Of a stretch of DNA of 64,000 bases, positions 1 to 8,384 are shown piece after piece. The position numbers were made by a program, and so were the translations under genes. Every line of letters begins with the position of its first letter. Position 1 is the first letter of the stretch. The DNA is taken from positions 1 to 64,000 of the forward strand of contig NZ_BBXI01000018.1 of the NCBI RefSeq assembly GCF_001078375.1, read 5' to 3'. The notes beneath the pieces were generated by a model that was not told the origin of the DNA, did not search any database, and saw only the letters and a list, made by a program, of their open reading frames with translations. This DNA comes from Veillonella tobetsuensis. GTDB lineage: Bacteria; Bacillota; Negativicutes; Veillonellales; Veillonellaceae.

Positions 1-45
1 AAAAACAAAATGGATGCCTCCTGTAAAATACAGGGAAGCATCCAT
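1..45 (-). terminator. Intrinsic terminator downstream of the adhesin
   Basis: Arms at 10-25 and 29-45 form a near-perfect stem with a 3-nt loop, and the minus strand continues into a T-rich tract at 1-9. It lies inside the still-open adhesin frame, which suggests that transcription of the adhesin locus ends here although no in-frame stop is seen. Confidence 0.75.
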
Positions 46-1577
46 GTGTTTAGGCTAGTAAATAATATGTGTCCAGGAAAATGGGTACATATCACAATAG
101 CATTTCGAGCAGGGCTTGCATTATAGCCAATACCAATAGCATTATCTCCACTTGTTCTGCCCAAAATAGAAATCGCATTTTTTCCTGTGGCATTGGCACC
201 AGAATACGAAACTACTCCTGAAGCACTCTTACTATAAGAAGAACCAATAGCTACAGAACCTTCATCATTTGCAACAGATTCATTGCCAAGAGCAACACCA
301 ACATCTTTTTTAGCTGAAGCATTCATTCCAATAGCAATAGATTTAGTCCCTGTTGCCCCGCCTTTTTCATTGGCCTTACCAAGGTTTGTTGTAGCATTAC
401 CTGCACCTTGAGTTGATGTCCCATCATTAACATGCATATACACATCAGGGCTGCCCAATGAATATAATGCCTCTATCGTTCTATATAGTTGACTACCATT
501 AATAGCATCTGTAGAAAATGGAGAAATAACACCTGGTGCAACATTCTTAAGTTGACGTGTATAACTACCCGTAGAACTATCGCCAAAAGACACTACTGAG
601 AATGGATTACTACCTGCAAAAGTCCCTAATGCTAAAGTTTTTCCAGTTCCTCCAATACCTATAGAATTAGAAACACTAGCAACAGCCTCAGGTGCTGAGT
701 AATGGCCTATTACAACTTGATCATTGCTCCAATTTGTTGCATTTCGTTTTACATCACCAATTGCTGTAATATAATTTCCAGTGATATTAGTGTATCTTGA
801 ACCTATAACTGTATTATCAGTTCCATTTAATTTAGTAGAACTCCCAATAAGTATATTATCTCTATTACTAAAAGTCCCTGAGTTATCCATAAGATGATTC
901 TGATTACCAATAACTAAAGAACCTTCATTTCCGTCCATTCTATTAATATTACCTATTGAAATTGCATACGTTGGATCAGCCCCATTAATTTGATTAATTT
1001 GACTATTCCTACCGAGAACTAGATTATTCCCATAAACTGTATTGTCCGATCCAATCGCAATACCACCATTATAACCTAATGCTTTAGAATTATAACCTAT
1101 GGCCATAGCATTACCAGCAGTAGCTTCTGCTTGTGCAGCTTCACCTATAGCCATAGTTGGACCACCTGACCCAGTATTGGCTCTAGCCCCGTACCCAATT
1201 GCAATAACTGAGTTAGGAGATGCATTATATCCCATACCATAAGCATTTGTGCCTATAACAATTGATCCTACGCCATTACCATCTGCTTTAGCATTCATCC
1301 CAATAACAGTACTTTCATGTGAATTGGCTTTAGCATTCTCCCCAATCGCTGTACCATTAAAACCACCATCAGCACCTACACCATACTGCGTATTAGCCGA
1401 CGCCACTCCCCCGCACATAACCATAGCCACCATCACAGCTGCCACACTTTTACCAGCCAGTGAGGTAACTACAGATTTAACGCTAGATTTGCCATCTCGT
1501 TTTGCAATTTCCGACACTACAACCCAGGCGTTTTTGGTTTTTGACCATATAACTTTGTATATATGATTCAGACCCAT
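1..1577 (-). CDS. YadA-like trimeric autotransporter adhesin, 5' part, probably truncated
   Basis: This is a surface adhesin of the type Vc (YadA) family, expected to be exported through the inner membrane and anchored in the outer membrane as a trimer. The start at 1577 follows an AAGGAG Shine-Dalgarno. Residues 1-27 match the extended signal peptide region (IYKVIWSKTKN, WVVVSEIAKR), and a hydrophobic segment ends at about residue 61 (GGVASA). Residues 62-496 carry head repeats of the AIG.NA type, with a neck-like TDAINGSQLY motif near residue 355. At about position 98 the repeat pattern stops and the frame continues as unrelated sequence, through a terminator hairpin, to the window edge without a stop. 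No anchor domain is present, so the gene is probably broken. The family call is firm; the broken state is inferred. Confidence 0.8.
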   Translation of the reverse strand, partial: MGLNHIYKVIWSKTKNAWVVVSEIAKRDGKSSVKSVVTSLAGKSVAAVMVAMVMCGGVASANTQYGVGADGGFNGTAIGENAKANSHESTVIGMNAKADGNGVGSIVIGTNAYGMGYNASPNSVIAIGYGARANTGSGGPTMAIGEAAQAEATAGNAMAIGYNSKALGYNGGIAIGSDNTVYGNNLVLGRNSQINQINGADPTYAISIGNINRMDGNEGSLVIGNQNHLMDNSGTFSNRDNILIGSSTKLNGTDNTVIGSRYTNITGNYITAIGDVKRNATNWSNDQVVIGHYSAPEAVASVSNSIGIGGTGKTLALGTFAGSNPFSVVSFGDSSTGSYTRQLKNVAPGVISPFSTDAINGSQLYRTIEALYSLGSPDVYMHVNDGTSTQGAGNATTNLGKANEKGGATGTKSIAIGMNASAKKDVGVALGNESVANDEGSVAIGSSYSKSASGVVSYSGANATGKNAISILGRTSGDNAIGIGYNASPARNAIVICTHFPGHILFTSLNTWMLPCILQEASILF

Positions 1578-1626
1578 ATCTATACACTCCTTTTGTCCCT
1601 ATATCTTATGTACACACTCTATAGAC

Positions 1627-1657
1627 ATAATGCTACCAAATGCCCCCCCCCCGTCAA
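1627..1657 (-). promoter_or_regulatory. Adhesin promoter with homopolymer in the spacer
   Basis: The -35 hexamer TTGACG lies at 1652-1657 on the minus strand. It is followed directly by the G tract, then candidate -10 boxes TAGCAT (1630-1635, spacing 16) or CATTAT (1627-1632, spacing 19). Losing two Gs would bring CATTAT to the optimal 17-bp spacing. The start codon is about 50 bases downstream of the -10 region. The 1578-1893 stretch otherwise holds only AT-rich sequence and the terminator of the next gene. Confidence 0.65.
1643..1652 (-). repeat. Ten-G homopolymer (simple sequence repeat)
   Basis: Ten consecutive G residues on the minus strand (C on plus) in an otherwise AT-rich intergenic region. 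The last G of the -35 hexamer is the first G of the tract. Homopolymers of this length slip during replication, so the length probably varies between cells. Confidence 0.95.
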
Positions 1658-1833
1658 CATTTTTATTCATCTTTGCTTCATTATTTACATAAGTTTGCAG
1701 ATTAGTTTAATATTTAGATAATATATGATAAGTTTATCTTATCTTTTAACATTTCATTAATTTCTATATTCTACAGGAATTTATTGGTTGCTTATAAGTA
1801 TTCTCAATCTACAATTCAAGCTTTCACAAAAAA

Positions 1834-1878
1834 ATATCGCCATAGAGATAGAAACATGTCTATCATCTATGACGATAT
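1834..1878 (-). terminator. Terminator after the 201-aa gene
   Basis: An imperfect inverted repeat has outer arms ATATCG (1834-1839) and CGATAT (1873-1878), with further pairing inside. On the minus strand it is followed by a run of Ts, as expected for the end of the gene at 1894. Confidence 0.7.
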
Positions 1879-1893
1879 AGGTCATATCATTAT

Positions 1894-2499
1894 TTAGTTA
1901 TCATGAAAATGACAAGCAATATAGAGTTCTGCTAGTACATCTGGATTACCACACATCCGCATATACTCTAGTATACGCCTCACGTAGCGCCGATGTTCCA
2001 TCATGGCTGCATCTAATTTCCTCCGCACATAAGTCGGTGGATGTAGTAACAAAATCGGTTCCGTGTGACCACCATGAATATAACATTGCTGTTCTGTAGG
2101 CCCATCGGACACCATATAGGTAAAGGGTACCACAATATTAAAGTATCCATAAGCGCCATCCTTACCTACAGGTTTCCTCGTTTTGAAGGGTATCCAGGTC
2201 ATATTCACAGCCAAGGTACGCGGCTGATTATACGATGCTCGTTGCCCCATCGTATTATGCAAGGCTCGTAAATCGACAGCTAAATATTTTGCTAGATCAT
2301 AAAACAGGCGTAACATCGGACGATGTACTAATTCATCTGTGCCATCCGCGTAGTAACATTTGGTTACATTACCACCAGATTTATAGTCTGGAATCATACA
2401 CCATAGATGGCGGACCATACAATCTTGTAGTACATATTCTCTCTCGTCGTCTACTACATAGGGTGACACATTCGTATGCTCATCATACACTGTTTCCAT
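1894..2499 (-). CDS. Protein of unknown function, 201 aa
   Basis: I do not recognise this family with confidence. The start at 2499 follows a good GAGGAG Shine-Dalgarno. The product is soluble-looking, with no signal peptide or membrane segment. It has a Cys/Tyr-rich first half and a basic, probably helical C-terminal third (from about residue 150, with YVRRKLDAA and HRRYVRRIL). A weak resemblance in general layout to ComK-type competence regulators was considered but not demonstrated. It precedes its own terminator and lies just downstream, in transcription order, of the sigma-factor-like gene. A regulator working with that sigma factor is possible but is pure inference. Confidence 0.7.
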   Translation of the reverse strand: METVYDEHTNVSPYVVDDEREYVLQDCMVRHLWCMIPDYKSGGNVTKCYYADGTDELVHRPMLRLFYDLAKYLAVDLRALHNTMGQRASYNQPRTLAVNMTWIPFKTRKPVGKDGAYGYFNIVVPFTYMVSDGPTEQQCYIHGGHTEPILLLHPPTYVRRKLDAAMMEHRRYVRRILEYMRMCGNPDVLAELYIACHFHDN

Positions 2500-2753
2500 A
2501 CAATAGTCTCCTCTTAAATAATACGAACAAACTATATAAGGAATATTCCCACTCTATACATGAACGCGCATTCATTTCGCATTCATTGTATACCTATGTG
2601 CTTTTACCTGTAAATATGTAATTTTAAAATATATGCCCATATATTTATCATATTTTTTAATATATGAAGCATGTAACTATATGCAGCCACGTATACTATC
2701 TATATCATTTGATTATCTATTATCATCTCCTAACTCTATCTCTAATTTGAATA

Positions 2754-3440
2754 TTACATTACATATCTATACATGTATTCACGCAATACATCCAAGATGC
2801 GTTTATGCCGTTGTTGTACCGATTGACGTGAACAATTTTGCGTTCTTGCAATGTCCGACAAATTACAACCACGTCCATACATATCGGTAATCAACTGTTG
2901 TTGATCCACCTTTAATAAACGCATAGCCCTTCGCAATAAATGATATTGTTGTGCTTGTTCCTCACGATGTACGGTCTGGCTAGCTACATCTATGGTATCT
3001 GGTATTTGATCCATCGCCAATTGCTCATCCCCATCCGCTGTATCTGGAATATGGAATTCATGATTCCATCGTTGTTTAATCCATTTATAGTGATTGAGAT
3101 GTTTAAAATGAATGGCCGATTTCACATATCCTGCAAAGGGTACTGTACCAGCTAGATTGTAGGTGTAAATTGATTCAATAAAGGTGAGCCACAGCATAGC
3201 CTCTACATCATCTTCTACTGTGCGATTCACTAATAATCGCTCGTATTTTACGATAAGAGGGCGATAGCGTCGGCACAATTCCATCTTAGCCGCCGTGCTA
3301 TTTATAGGTTCACTGGGCACGTCACAGATAGGTACTCTCGTTTGGCATACCTCTACCAATGCTTCATCACGAATCTGTTCAAATCGTGTTACATTTGTTA
3401 CGTAGTATTGTTCAAAATCTTGTGCAGAATAGAATGTCAT
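2754..3440 (-). CDS. Sigma-70-family-like RNA polymerase sigma factor, 228 aa
   Basis: Probable alternative sigma factor. The start at 3440 was chosen because GGAAAGG lies just upstream of the codon and the same start context is conserved in the duplicated fragment at 5464-5679; a longer frame to 3539 has no ribosome site. Residues 45-125 look like region 2 (helices around LIVKYERLL and a W-rich stretch). Residues 190-215 form a region-4-type helix-turn-helix (GCNLSDIARTQNCSRQSV). Between them is an acidic linker. It resembles the small divergent sigma factors of Firmicutes (SigH/ComX/TcdR-like size) but cannot be assigned to a subgroup. Its 5' end and upstream region exist in a second, degenerate copy about 2.2 kb away. 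Confidence 0.75.
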   Translation of the reverse strand: MTFYSAQDFEQYYVTNVTRFEQIRDEALVEVCQTRVPICDVPSEPINSTAAKMELCRRYRPLIVKYERLLVNRTVEDDVEAMLWLTFIESIYTYNLAGTVPFAGYVKSAIHFKHLNHYKWIKQRWNHEFHIPDTADGDEQLAMDQIPDTIDVASQTVHREEQAQQYHLLRRAMRLLKVDQQQLITDMYGRGCNLSDIARTQNCSRQSVQQRHKRILDVLREYMYRYVM

Positions 3441-3495
3441 TGTAAATCCTTTCCTGCCCGGGCACAGTTGTAATATACCGCAGGAGGAAAGAATT
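3285..3495 (-). repeat. Sigma-gene 5' duplication, intact copy
   Basis: This segment covers the first about 50 codons of the sigma-like gene plus about 55 bases upstream. It recurs in the same orientation at about 5510-5730 with scattered substitutions. Similarity ends upstream near 3495, where the other copy meets an IS end. Confidence 0.85.
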
Positions 3496-3518
3496 GCAAA
3501 AACAGGAATACATACTAA

Positions 3519-3555
3519 AACACCGACATAGCAATACAATTACTATATCGGTGTT
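3519..3555 (-). terminator. Terminator after the ATPase/RloB-like pair
   Basis: Arms 3519-3531 and 3543-3555 pair with one mismatch (AACACCGACATAG against CTATATCGGTGTT), and on the minus strand TTTTA follows. It separates the ATPase module from the sigma-like gene. Confidence 0.65.
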
Positions 3556-3630
3556 CATTTAATGTACTTAAAATATGTCTAAAATTGTTTGTGCTATTTT
3601 TTTTGATAAAATAGGAGGCACCGCTTGTTA

Positions 3631-4151
3631 TTAGGACTCTATTAACTTATTAATCTCATCAATCCAATTTGTGTCAGGTTGCTCCAATTGTGCAAAAAAC
3701 ACTTGTAAATTAGTACTATTAATTAATGCTGCATCCATTCCCAATTGCTTTGCACCATTCATCATAGTTCTATAACTCTCTTTTGTAATATTAGAAACCA
3801 ATTGTGTTCGCTGAAATTCTTTAGCTGAATAATCTTGGATACCTGTATATTTTTCAATATAAGTAGCACTACGCCGCTTTGATGGTGTCTGCAATCTAAC
3901 AGAAGTATCCCAATGCAATAAAATGACTTGCATAGTACATGGGTTTGTAAACATTACCACATGTTGGCTTGCCAATTCACACGCATGGAGCGAGTTCACT
4001 TTACAACAAATATCATTAAATTGTTCATGTGGTTTCTTTTCTGTATCACAAACAATAACAACTAAATCATAATTTCCTTTTTGATATACGTTTTGGTATA
4101 TAGGATATAAATCTTCTTATTATCTTTCAGAGGCGGTAATAATGGAACCAT
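3631..4151 (-). pseudogene. RloB/AbiLii-like partner of the ATPase, frameshifted
   Basis: The start codon at 4151 follows a strong AGGAGG, but that frame stops after about 30 codons (MVPLLPPLKDNKK, then a shift). A second frame carries the rest: LYPIYQNVYQKG, DLVVIVCDTEKKPHEQF, FTNPCTMQVILLHW, then a C-terminal region to 3631. The acidic strand (VIVCDTE) and the NPC..Q.ILLHW motif recall the RloB-like / TOPRIM-type proteins found next to AAA_21 ATPases. A one-base loss near 4095-4110 would explain the break, and the N-terminal portion also looks short, so a small deletion is possible. The 3' part could be read from an internal start at 3999, giving 122 aa. Disruption is seen in the sequence; the family is moderately sure. 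Confidence 0.65.
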
Positions 4152-4160
4152 ATAAACCTC

Positions 4161-5417
4161 CTAGTATTTCGATTTAATGTCTAACAAGGAATCAAAAAAT
4201 GATGGATCAGGCAGGGCACCTAGTACACCTTTTTTATATTTATCAAGAAGATTGGTACTATCGCGAATACCAGTGTTAGCAGTTGTAAAATCAGCCAATG
4301 AATATAGATATACTTGTTCTTCATCCTTATGAACAAACCAAATTTGCTCTTTTCTAAATAGCCTTTTGCAATCCAACAAAGTTACATCATGAACTGTAAA
4401 TATAAGCTGCGCCATATCATTTAATTCATTATTAAAAAGAGCTACGATAGCACGTGTTAAAGAAAAGTGTAAACTACTATCCAATTCATCAACAATTAAA
4501 GTTCTGCCTTTTTCTAAAGCTTCAATAATATAACTAGCTAAAGCAGCAATTTTTTTCGTTCCCGTAGAATCAAATACCATACTTGGTACTGGATGGCCTT
4601 TGTACACAGAAATTAACTTTAATTGATCTAATAATTGTTCCGGCAATGCTAAGGCGCGTTCGTCTGCAATCGCTTTACCATTCTTTTTTAATTTTATATC
4701 CATATCTGCTTCAGCATATTTAAAATCATCTAAATATACATCAGCTTGTTTAATAAAGTTAACAACTTTTTTCTGAATATTATTTTCATTCTTTAATAAT
4801 TTGATAGTTTGATCAATGGGAATATTATTCATATTAATAATATCTATTGAACGAGCAAATTCAGTAATGATGTGTTTAATCTCTGCCAATTTACTAAACT
4901 TAGATGTATCGATAGCATGACACAATAAGGTTTTATTTGCAACCACTTCCATCAAAGGTTCTACATTAGGATCGACACATTTAAATTCCTGTTTTTTTAT
5001 ATCCTTTAAAATTAATGTATCTGACTTCTCATTACCATATTCATCATAAAATTTGTGTACAAAATGTTCATATATGATTTCTTCTGATTGAGCATCATAC
5101 GTTATAGTATAATCATACTTTTTCTTATCATATAAAAAAGCAATACCTAATTCACAAATAGAATTATGTGTAAATAAATTAGGTAATAAATGAGGCTCAT
5201 TATTTAATAAAATATCAATAATACTGGCTATACCTTTAATTAAACAAGTCTTTCCCGTATTATTAGGTCCATATATAGCAGTGCTTTTTACAATATTATT
5301 TCCATTTTCTTGATGTACATTTGATATAAACTTTTTAGTACGCATATCTGCATTCGCAGAAAACACAACAGGTTTATTAAATGCTAATACATTATTTAAT
5401 CTCACTTCCATTAACAT
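4161..5417 (-). CDS. AAA_21-type ATP-binding protein (RloA/AbiLi-like), 418 aa
   Basis: ABC/SMC-like ATPase of the AAA_21 group, often the sensor or motor half of two-gene anti-phage modules. Walker A is GPNNTGKT at residues 50-57, a signature-like STGTKK is at 284-289, and Walker B LIVDELD is at 307-313 followed by SSLH. The N-terminus (LNNVLAFNKP) is the usual strand pair before Walker A. Middle residues 100-270 form the lid/insert region. The start at 5417 has AGGAGG seven bases upstream; a second ATG two codons later is less well placed. The RloB-like reading frame follows ten bases downstream. The module lies between two copies of the sigma-gene 5' end, indicating acquisition by insertion. 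A defence role is inferred. Confidence 0.8.
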   Translation of the reverse strand: MLMEVRLNNVLAFNKPVVFSANADMRTKKFISNVHQENGNNIVKSTAIYGPNNTGKTCLIKGIASIIDILLNNEPHLLPNLFTHNSICELGIAFLYDKKKYDYTITYDAQSEEIIYEHFVHKFYDEYGNEKSDTLILKDIKKQEFKCVDPNVEPLMEVVANKTLLCHAIDTSKFSKLAEIKHIITEFARSIDIINMNNIPIDQTIKLLKNENNIQKKVVNFIKQADVYLDDFKYAEADMDIKLKKNGKAIADERALALPEQLLDQLKLISVYKGHPVPSMVFDSTGTKKIAALASYIIEALEKGRTLIVDELDSSLHFSLTRAIVALFNNELNDMAQLIFTVHDVTLLDCKRLFRKEQIWFVHKDEEQVYLYSLADFTTANTGIRDSTNLLDKYKKGVLGALPDPSFFDSLLDIKSKY

Positions 5418-5463
5418 ATTAACACCTCCTTAAATGTATTATACCACGGACTTATATTTTATG

Positions 5464-5679
5464 CTAATTATTAACACAAAAAATAACTATCAAATAATAT
5501 AGACAACGAAGACACAATTCCATCTTAGCCGCCGTGCTATCTATTGGCTCACTTGGCACATCACAGATAGGTACTCTCGTCTGGCATACCTCTACCAGTG
5601 CTTCATCACAAATCTGTTCAAATCGCGTTACATTTGTTACATAGTATTGTTCAAAATCTTGTGCAGAATAGAATGTCAT
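5464..5679 (-). pseudogene. Degenerate 5' fragment of the sigma-like gene
   Basis: The first 56 codons are nearly identical to the intact sigma-like gene at 2754-3440, including the ribosome site and upstream bases. The frame then runs into unrelated AT-rich sequence and stops after 71 codons. It lacks both sigma regions and should have no sigma activity. The upstream similarity ends at about 5730, next to the inverted repeat of an IS1249-like element. Confidence 0.85.
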
Positions 5680-5730
5680 TGTAAATCCTTTCCTGCCCGG
5701 GCACAGTTGTACTATACCGCAGGTGGAAAT
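5510..5730 (-). repeat. Sigma-gene 5' duplication, degenerate copy
   Basis: Direct repeat of 3285-3495. The two copies bracket the ATPase/RloB-like module. Confidence 0.85.
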
Positions 5731-5736
5731 AATGGG

Positions 5737-6195
5737 TTATAGGACAAAAAGTGTGTGTGACTTTACTCCACTCTCAATACGATTATTTGTTGTAGGTACT
5801 GTAATATCTATGTATTCTAAAAAGGTAAATAGCGTTTGCTGTCTAATCATTCGCCATATTGATGATTCAGCCTTAAGCAAACGCTCGTGTGTAGAGCGTT
5901 TGTTTCCGAATTCATCAATCGTCATTTCTCGTAAAAAATCAGAATATGTCATTCGCCACGCTGAAAGCTCATTAATCCATATAAAGGCTTGATCCATGGT
6001 TTTCACATTAAATAAAGCTTTAGCATGCTCATAACGGCAGACATACCATCCTAGAACATGAGTATCATTGCAACAAATCAACACACATAAATTCCTAGCT
6101 AAGTAAATTCCATCAAGATATACCACATCATGTACTTCTTCCACTTTTGGTGTCAATGGCCATATGGACCAAAATTTAGCGGTTTTACGCCTGAA
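5737..6195 (-). pseudogene. IS1249-like transposase, C-terminal remnant
   Basis: This frame encodes KTAKFWSIWP, YLDGIYLARNLCVLICC and HVLGWYVCRYEHAKA, then jumps to LFNVKTMDQAF and ends with TPTTNNRIE-like residues (VPTTNNRIESGV) that fuse directly into the inverted repeat. IS1249 transposases normally have a longer segment with a DGG motif after the HAKA region and about 40 more residues at the C-terminus; both are missing. The frame continues from the N-terminal piece at 8379-8588 once the IS21-type insertion and its duplicated CCTGAA are removed. Confidence 0.75.
6190..6195. repeat. Target site duplication CCTGAA, left copy
   Basis: CCTGAA directly precedes the left IS21-type end and is repeated at 8379-8384 after the right end. 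The second IS1249-like copy near 10430-10450 has it once, uninterrupted, which confirms a 6-bp duplication. Confidence 0.9.
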
Positions 6196-6288
6196 TGTAA
6201 ATGATACTCTAAGAATGTACAAAAATGATGATATAAGAATGTACAATTTTAATTGTATCACCGATACTATAGTTGAGGTGATAACAAC

Positions 6289-7589
6289 ATGCAATACGTA
6301 TACGCTATTAACAGTTCATTTACTGTAACATCATTATTAGACTTACCATTATTAAGAGACATTCTGGAGGCTTGCAATTTGAAACCTAATTATAGTTTAC
6401 TAGGTCGTGAATTAGGCTATGATAGACGCACCATAAAATCTCATTATGAAAATGGAACGCCTGATCCACATCGTCATAAACCATCTATGATTGATAAATT
6501 TTATGACGTAATACAGACTTTATTATCTGATGATACACCCCAACAATTTTATTATAAGCGTGTCTTGTGGCAATACTTGGTAGATAACCATGGACTCACA
6601 GCTGCTTACTCTACATTTCGCGGTTATATTTTAAAGATACCAGTATTTCAATCCTATTTTGATAGAAAACATACATCGCCTAGTATGCAGCATACGATTC
6701 GTTTTGAAACCGCACCAGCTGAACAGGCTCAAGTTGATTGGAAAGAGAATATTAAATTCCTATTGCATGATGGCACACACATAACTTTTAATATATTGCT
6801 GATGACATTAGGCTATTCTAGATACAAATTAGCAAAGGTCACTTTCGATAGAACTACTGAAACACTACAAGATACATTAGTAGAATTCTTTGAACAATTA
6901 CAAGGTGTTCCGCATGTACTATTAACAGATAATATGAAAACCGTGATGGTACAACCGAGGCTAGCTGGGACTAAAGGACAGCTTCATACCAAAGCAGAAC
7001 AATTTTCAAGTGACTTTAGCTTTACATTTAAGCCGTGTATGGCGCGCCGTCCACAAACGAAAGGCAAAGTAGAAAGCCAAATGAAAATTCTAGATGAAAT
7101 TCATGCGTACCAAGGAAAATTAACAATACAAGAAGTGGAAGAACAGATTCAAAAAATTATTTTACGTAGTAATCTAGCGATTTCTCAAGCTACAAGACAA
7201 ATACCGTCTGCAATGCTTGAAAAAGAAAAGGAATCTCTTACCCCACTTCCAACAAAAGTGATAAGAGATTCCTACCGCATAGATCACCCAAAAGCTAAGG
7301 TTTCAGCAAGTAATCTCATTAGCTTTCGTGGTAGCCACTATTCTGTACCGCCAGGATATGTGTGGCCAAATCTATGACCTTAAAGACCATAGATAAGATG
7401 CTATACATATATGATAGCACAGAATTGATTGCACAGCACCCATTAAGTGATAAGAAGGTTAACTATTTGCCTTCTCATTATGAGGCACAATTGCAGAAAA
7501 CAATTCCTTATCTAAGTTCTGGAGATGTGAAAGCTAAAGCAAAATCTAATTTGGAAAAGATAGGAGCTATCTATGACACTACAGACTAA
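6289..7589 (+). pseudogene. istA: IstA transposase of the IS21-type element, frameshifted
   Basis: DDE-type transposase. The first frame (6289-7377, 362 aa) has an N-terminal helix-turn-helix (about residues 35-60, LGRELGYDRRTIK) and an rve domain with acidic residues at about D150 (VDWKEN), D214 (LLTDN) and E262 (KGKVES). It stops prematurely after SVPPGYV. The remaining C-terminal domain (LKTIDKMLYIYD, IAQHPLSDKK) is in another frame, 7362-7589. Removing one TG unit from the TGTGTG at 7359-7364 would restore a continuous protein of about 430 aa. The break removes the C-terminal domain, so transposition is probably lost unless frameshifting occurs. Confidence 0.85.
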
Positions 7590-8328
7590 TTACCAACGCT
7601 TACAAGATAATCTAGCATATCTAAAACTAAAACAATGCATGTTACACCTAGATGAAACAATTGAATTAGCTAATACACAGAGCTTATCTCATATTGAGTG
7701 GTTATTGAAGCTGAGTGATTACGAAGTTGATATTAAACGACAAAACGTAATTAACCATATGGTGAAAATTAGTAATTTTCCTCATTTGAAAACACTAGCT
7801 GATTTTGAATTTTCATTTCAACCACAAATTAACGAAATGCAAATTAAGGATTTAGCATCATTAGGATTCATGGAACAAGCTGAAAACATTGTATTTCTTG
7901 GCTCTAGCGGAGTTGGGAAAACACATTTAGCTACATCACTAGGTATTGAAAGCTCTCGTAACAGACGAAGCACCTATTTTATTAAATGCCATGATTTAAT
8001 TCAAAACCTTAAGAGTGCAAAAGATGAAGGACGATTAGAAACTCGGCTCAAGCATTATGCACGCTACCAATTACTCATCATTGATGAAATTGGCTATTTA
8101 CCGTTACAACCAGGTGATGCTAACTTACTATTTCAAATTATTGATAGACGGTACGAAAAGAAAAGTACCATCGTAACGTCTAACATTAATTTTGATGAGT
8201 GGGCTACCATTTTACATGATGAGCGAGTAGCTAATGCTATTGTTGATCGATTACTTCACCATGCACATGTGATTAGCATAACTGGAGATTCATACCGGTT
8301 ACGAAACCATATGCAACAGAAGGAATAA
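7573..8328 (+). CDS. istB: IstB helper ATPase of the IS21-type element, 251 aa
   Basis: AAA+ ATPase, related to DnaC, that helps IstA select targets and assemble the transposition complex. Walker A GSSGVGKT is at residues 110-117 and Walker B LLIIDE at 167-172, followed by GYLPL. Sensor-like STIVTSN and the DRLLHHAHVI segment near the C-terminus are typical. It overlaps the end of the istA second frame by 17 bases, the normal IS21 arrangement. It appears intact. Confidence 0.95.
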   Translation: MTLQTNYQRLQDNLAYLKLKQCMLHLDETIELANTQSLSHIEWLLKLSDYEVDIKRQNVINHMVKISNFPHLKTLADFEFSFQPQINEMQIKDLASLGFMEQAENIVFLGSSGVGKTHLATSLGIESSRNRRSTYFIKCHDLIQNLKSAKDEGRLETRLKHYARYQLLIIDEIGYLPLQPGDANLLFQIIDRRYEKKSTIVTSNINFDEWATILHDERVANAIVDRLLHHAHVISITGDSYRLRNHMQQKE

Positions 8329-8378
8329 CTGTACATTGTACATCGTCAAAATTGTACATTCTTATATTGACATTTACA

Positions 8379-8384
8379 CCTGAA
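8379..8384. repeat. Target site duplication CCTGAA, right copy
   Basis: Matches 6190-6195 and marks the right junction of the IS21-type insertion. Confidence 0.9.

Larger units (their letters stand above)
6196..8378 (+). mobile_element. IS21-family insertion sequence, 2183 bp
   Basis: Ends match as inverted repeats: the left end begins TGTAAATG and the right end, read inward, also begins TGTAAATG; both share TAAGAATGTAC a few bases in. Additional subterminal copies of AAGAATGTACA occur near 6230-6245 and near 8350, as is usual for IS21. The element carries istA and istB in overlapping order and is flanked by CCTGAA duplications. The left end, right end and target duplication were defined by comparison with the uninterrupted copy at 10265-10749. 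Confidence 0.9.

Noticed and set aside
1249-1566. Plus-strand open frame of about 105 codons
   Set aside because: It is antisense to the adhesin head repeats; its Pro/Ala-rich composition mirrors the repeated codons, and there is no ribosome site.
1894-2499. Assignment of the 201-aa protein as ComK
   Set aside because: Only a vague resemblance in length and layout; no diagnostic motif could be matched by eye.
2235-2621. Plus-strand open frames opposite the 201-aa and sigma-like genes
   Set aside because: They are antisense shadows lacking ribosome sites and any recognisable domain.
3441-3539. Hydrophobic N-terminal extension of the sigma-like protein
   Set aside because: There is no ribosome site, and the duplicated copy conserves only the GGAAAGG and the ATG at 3440.
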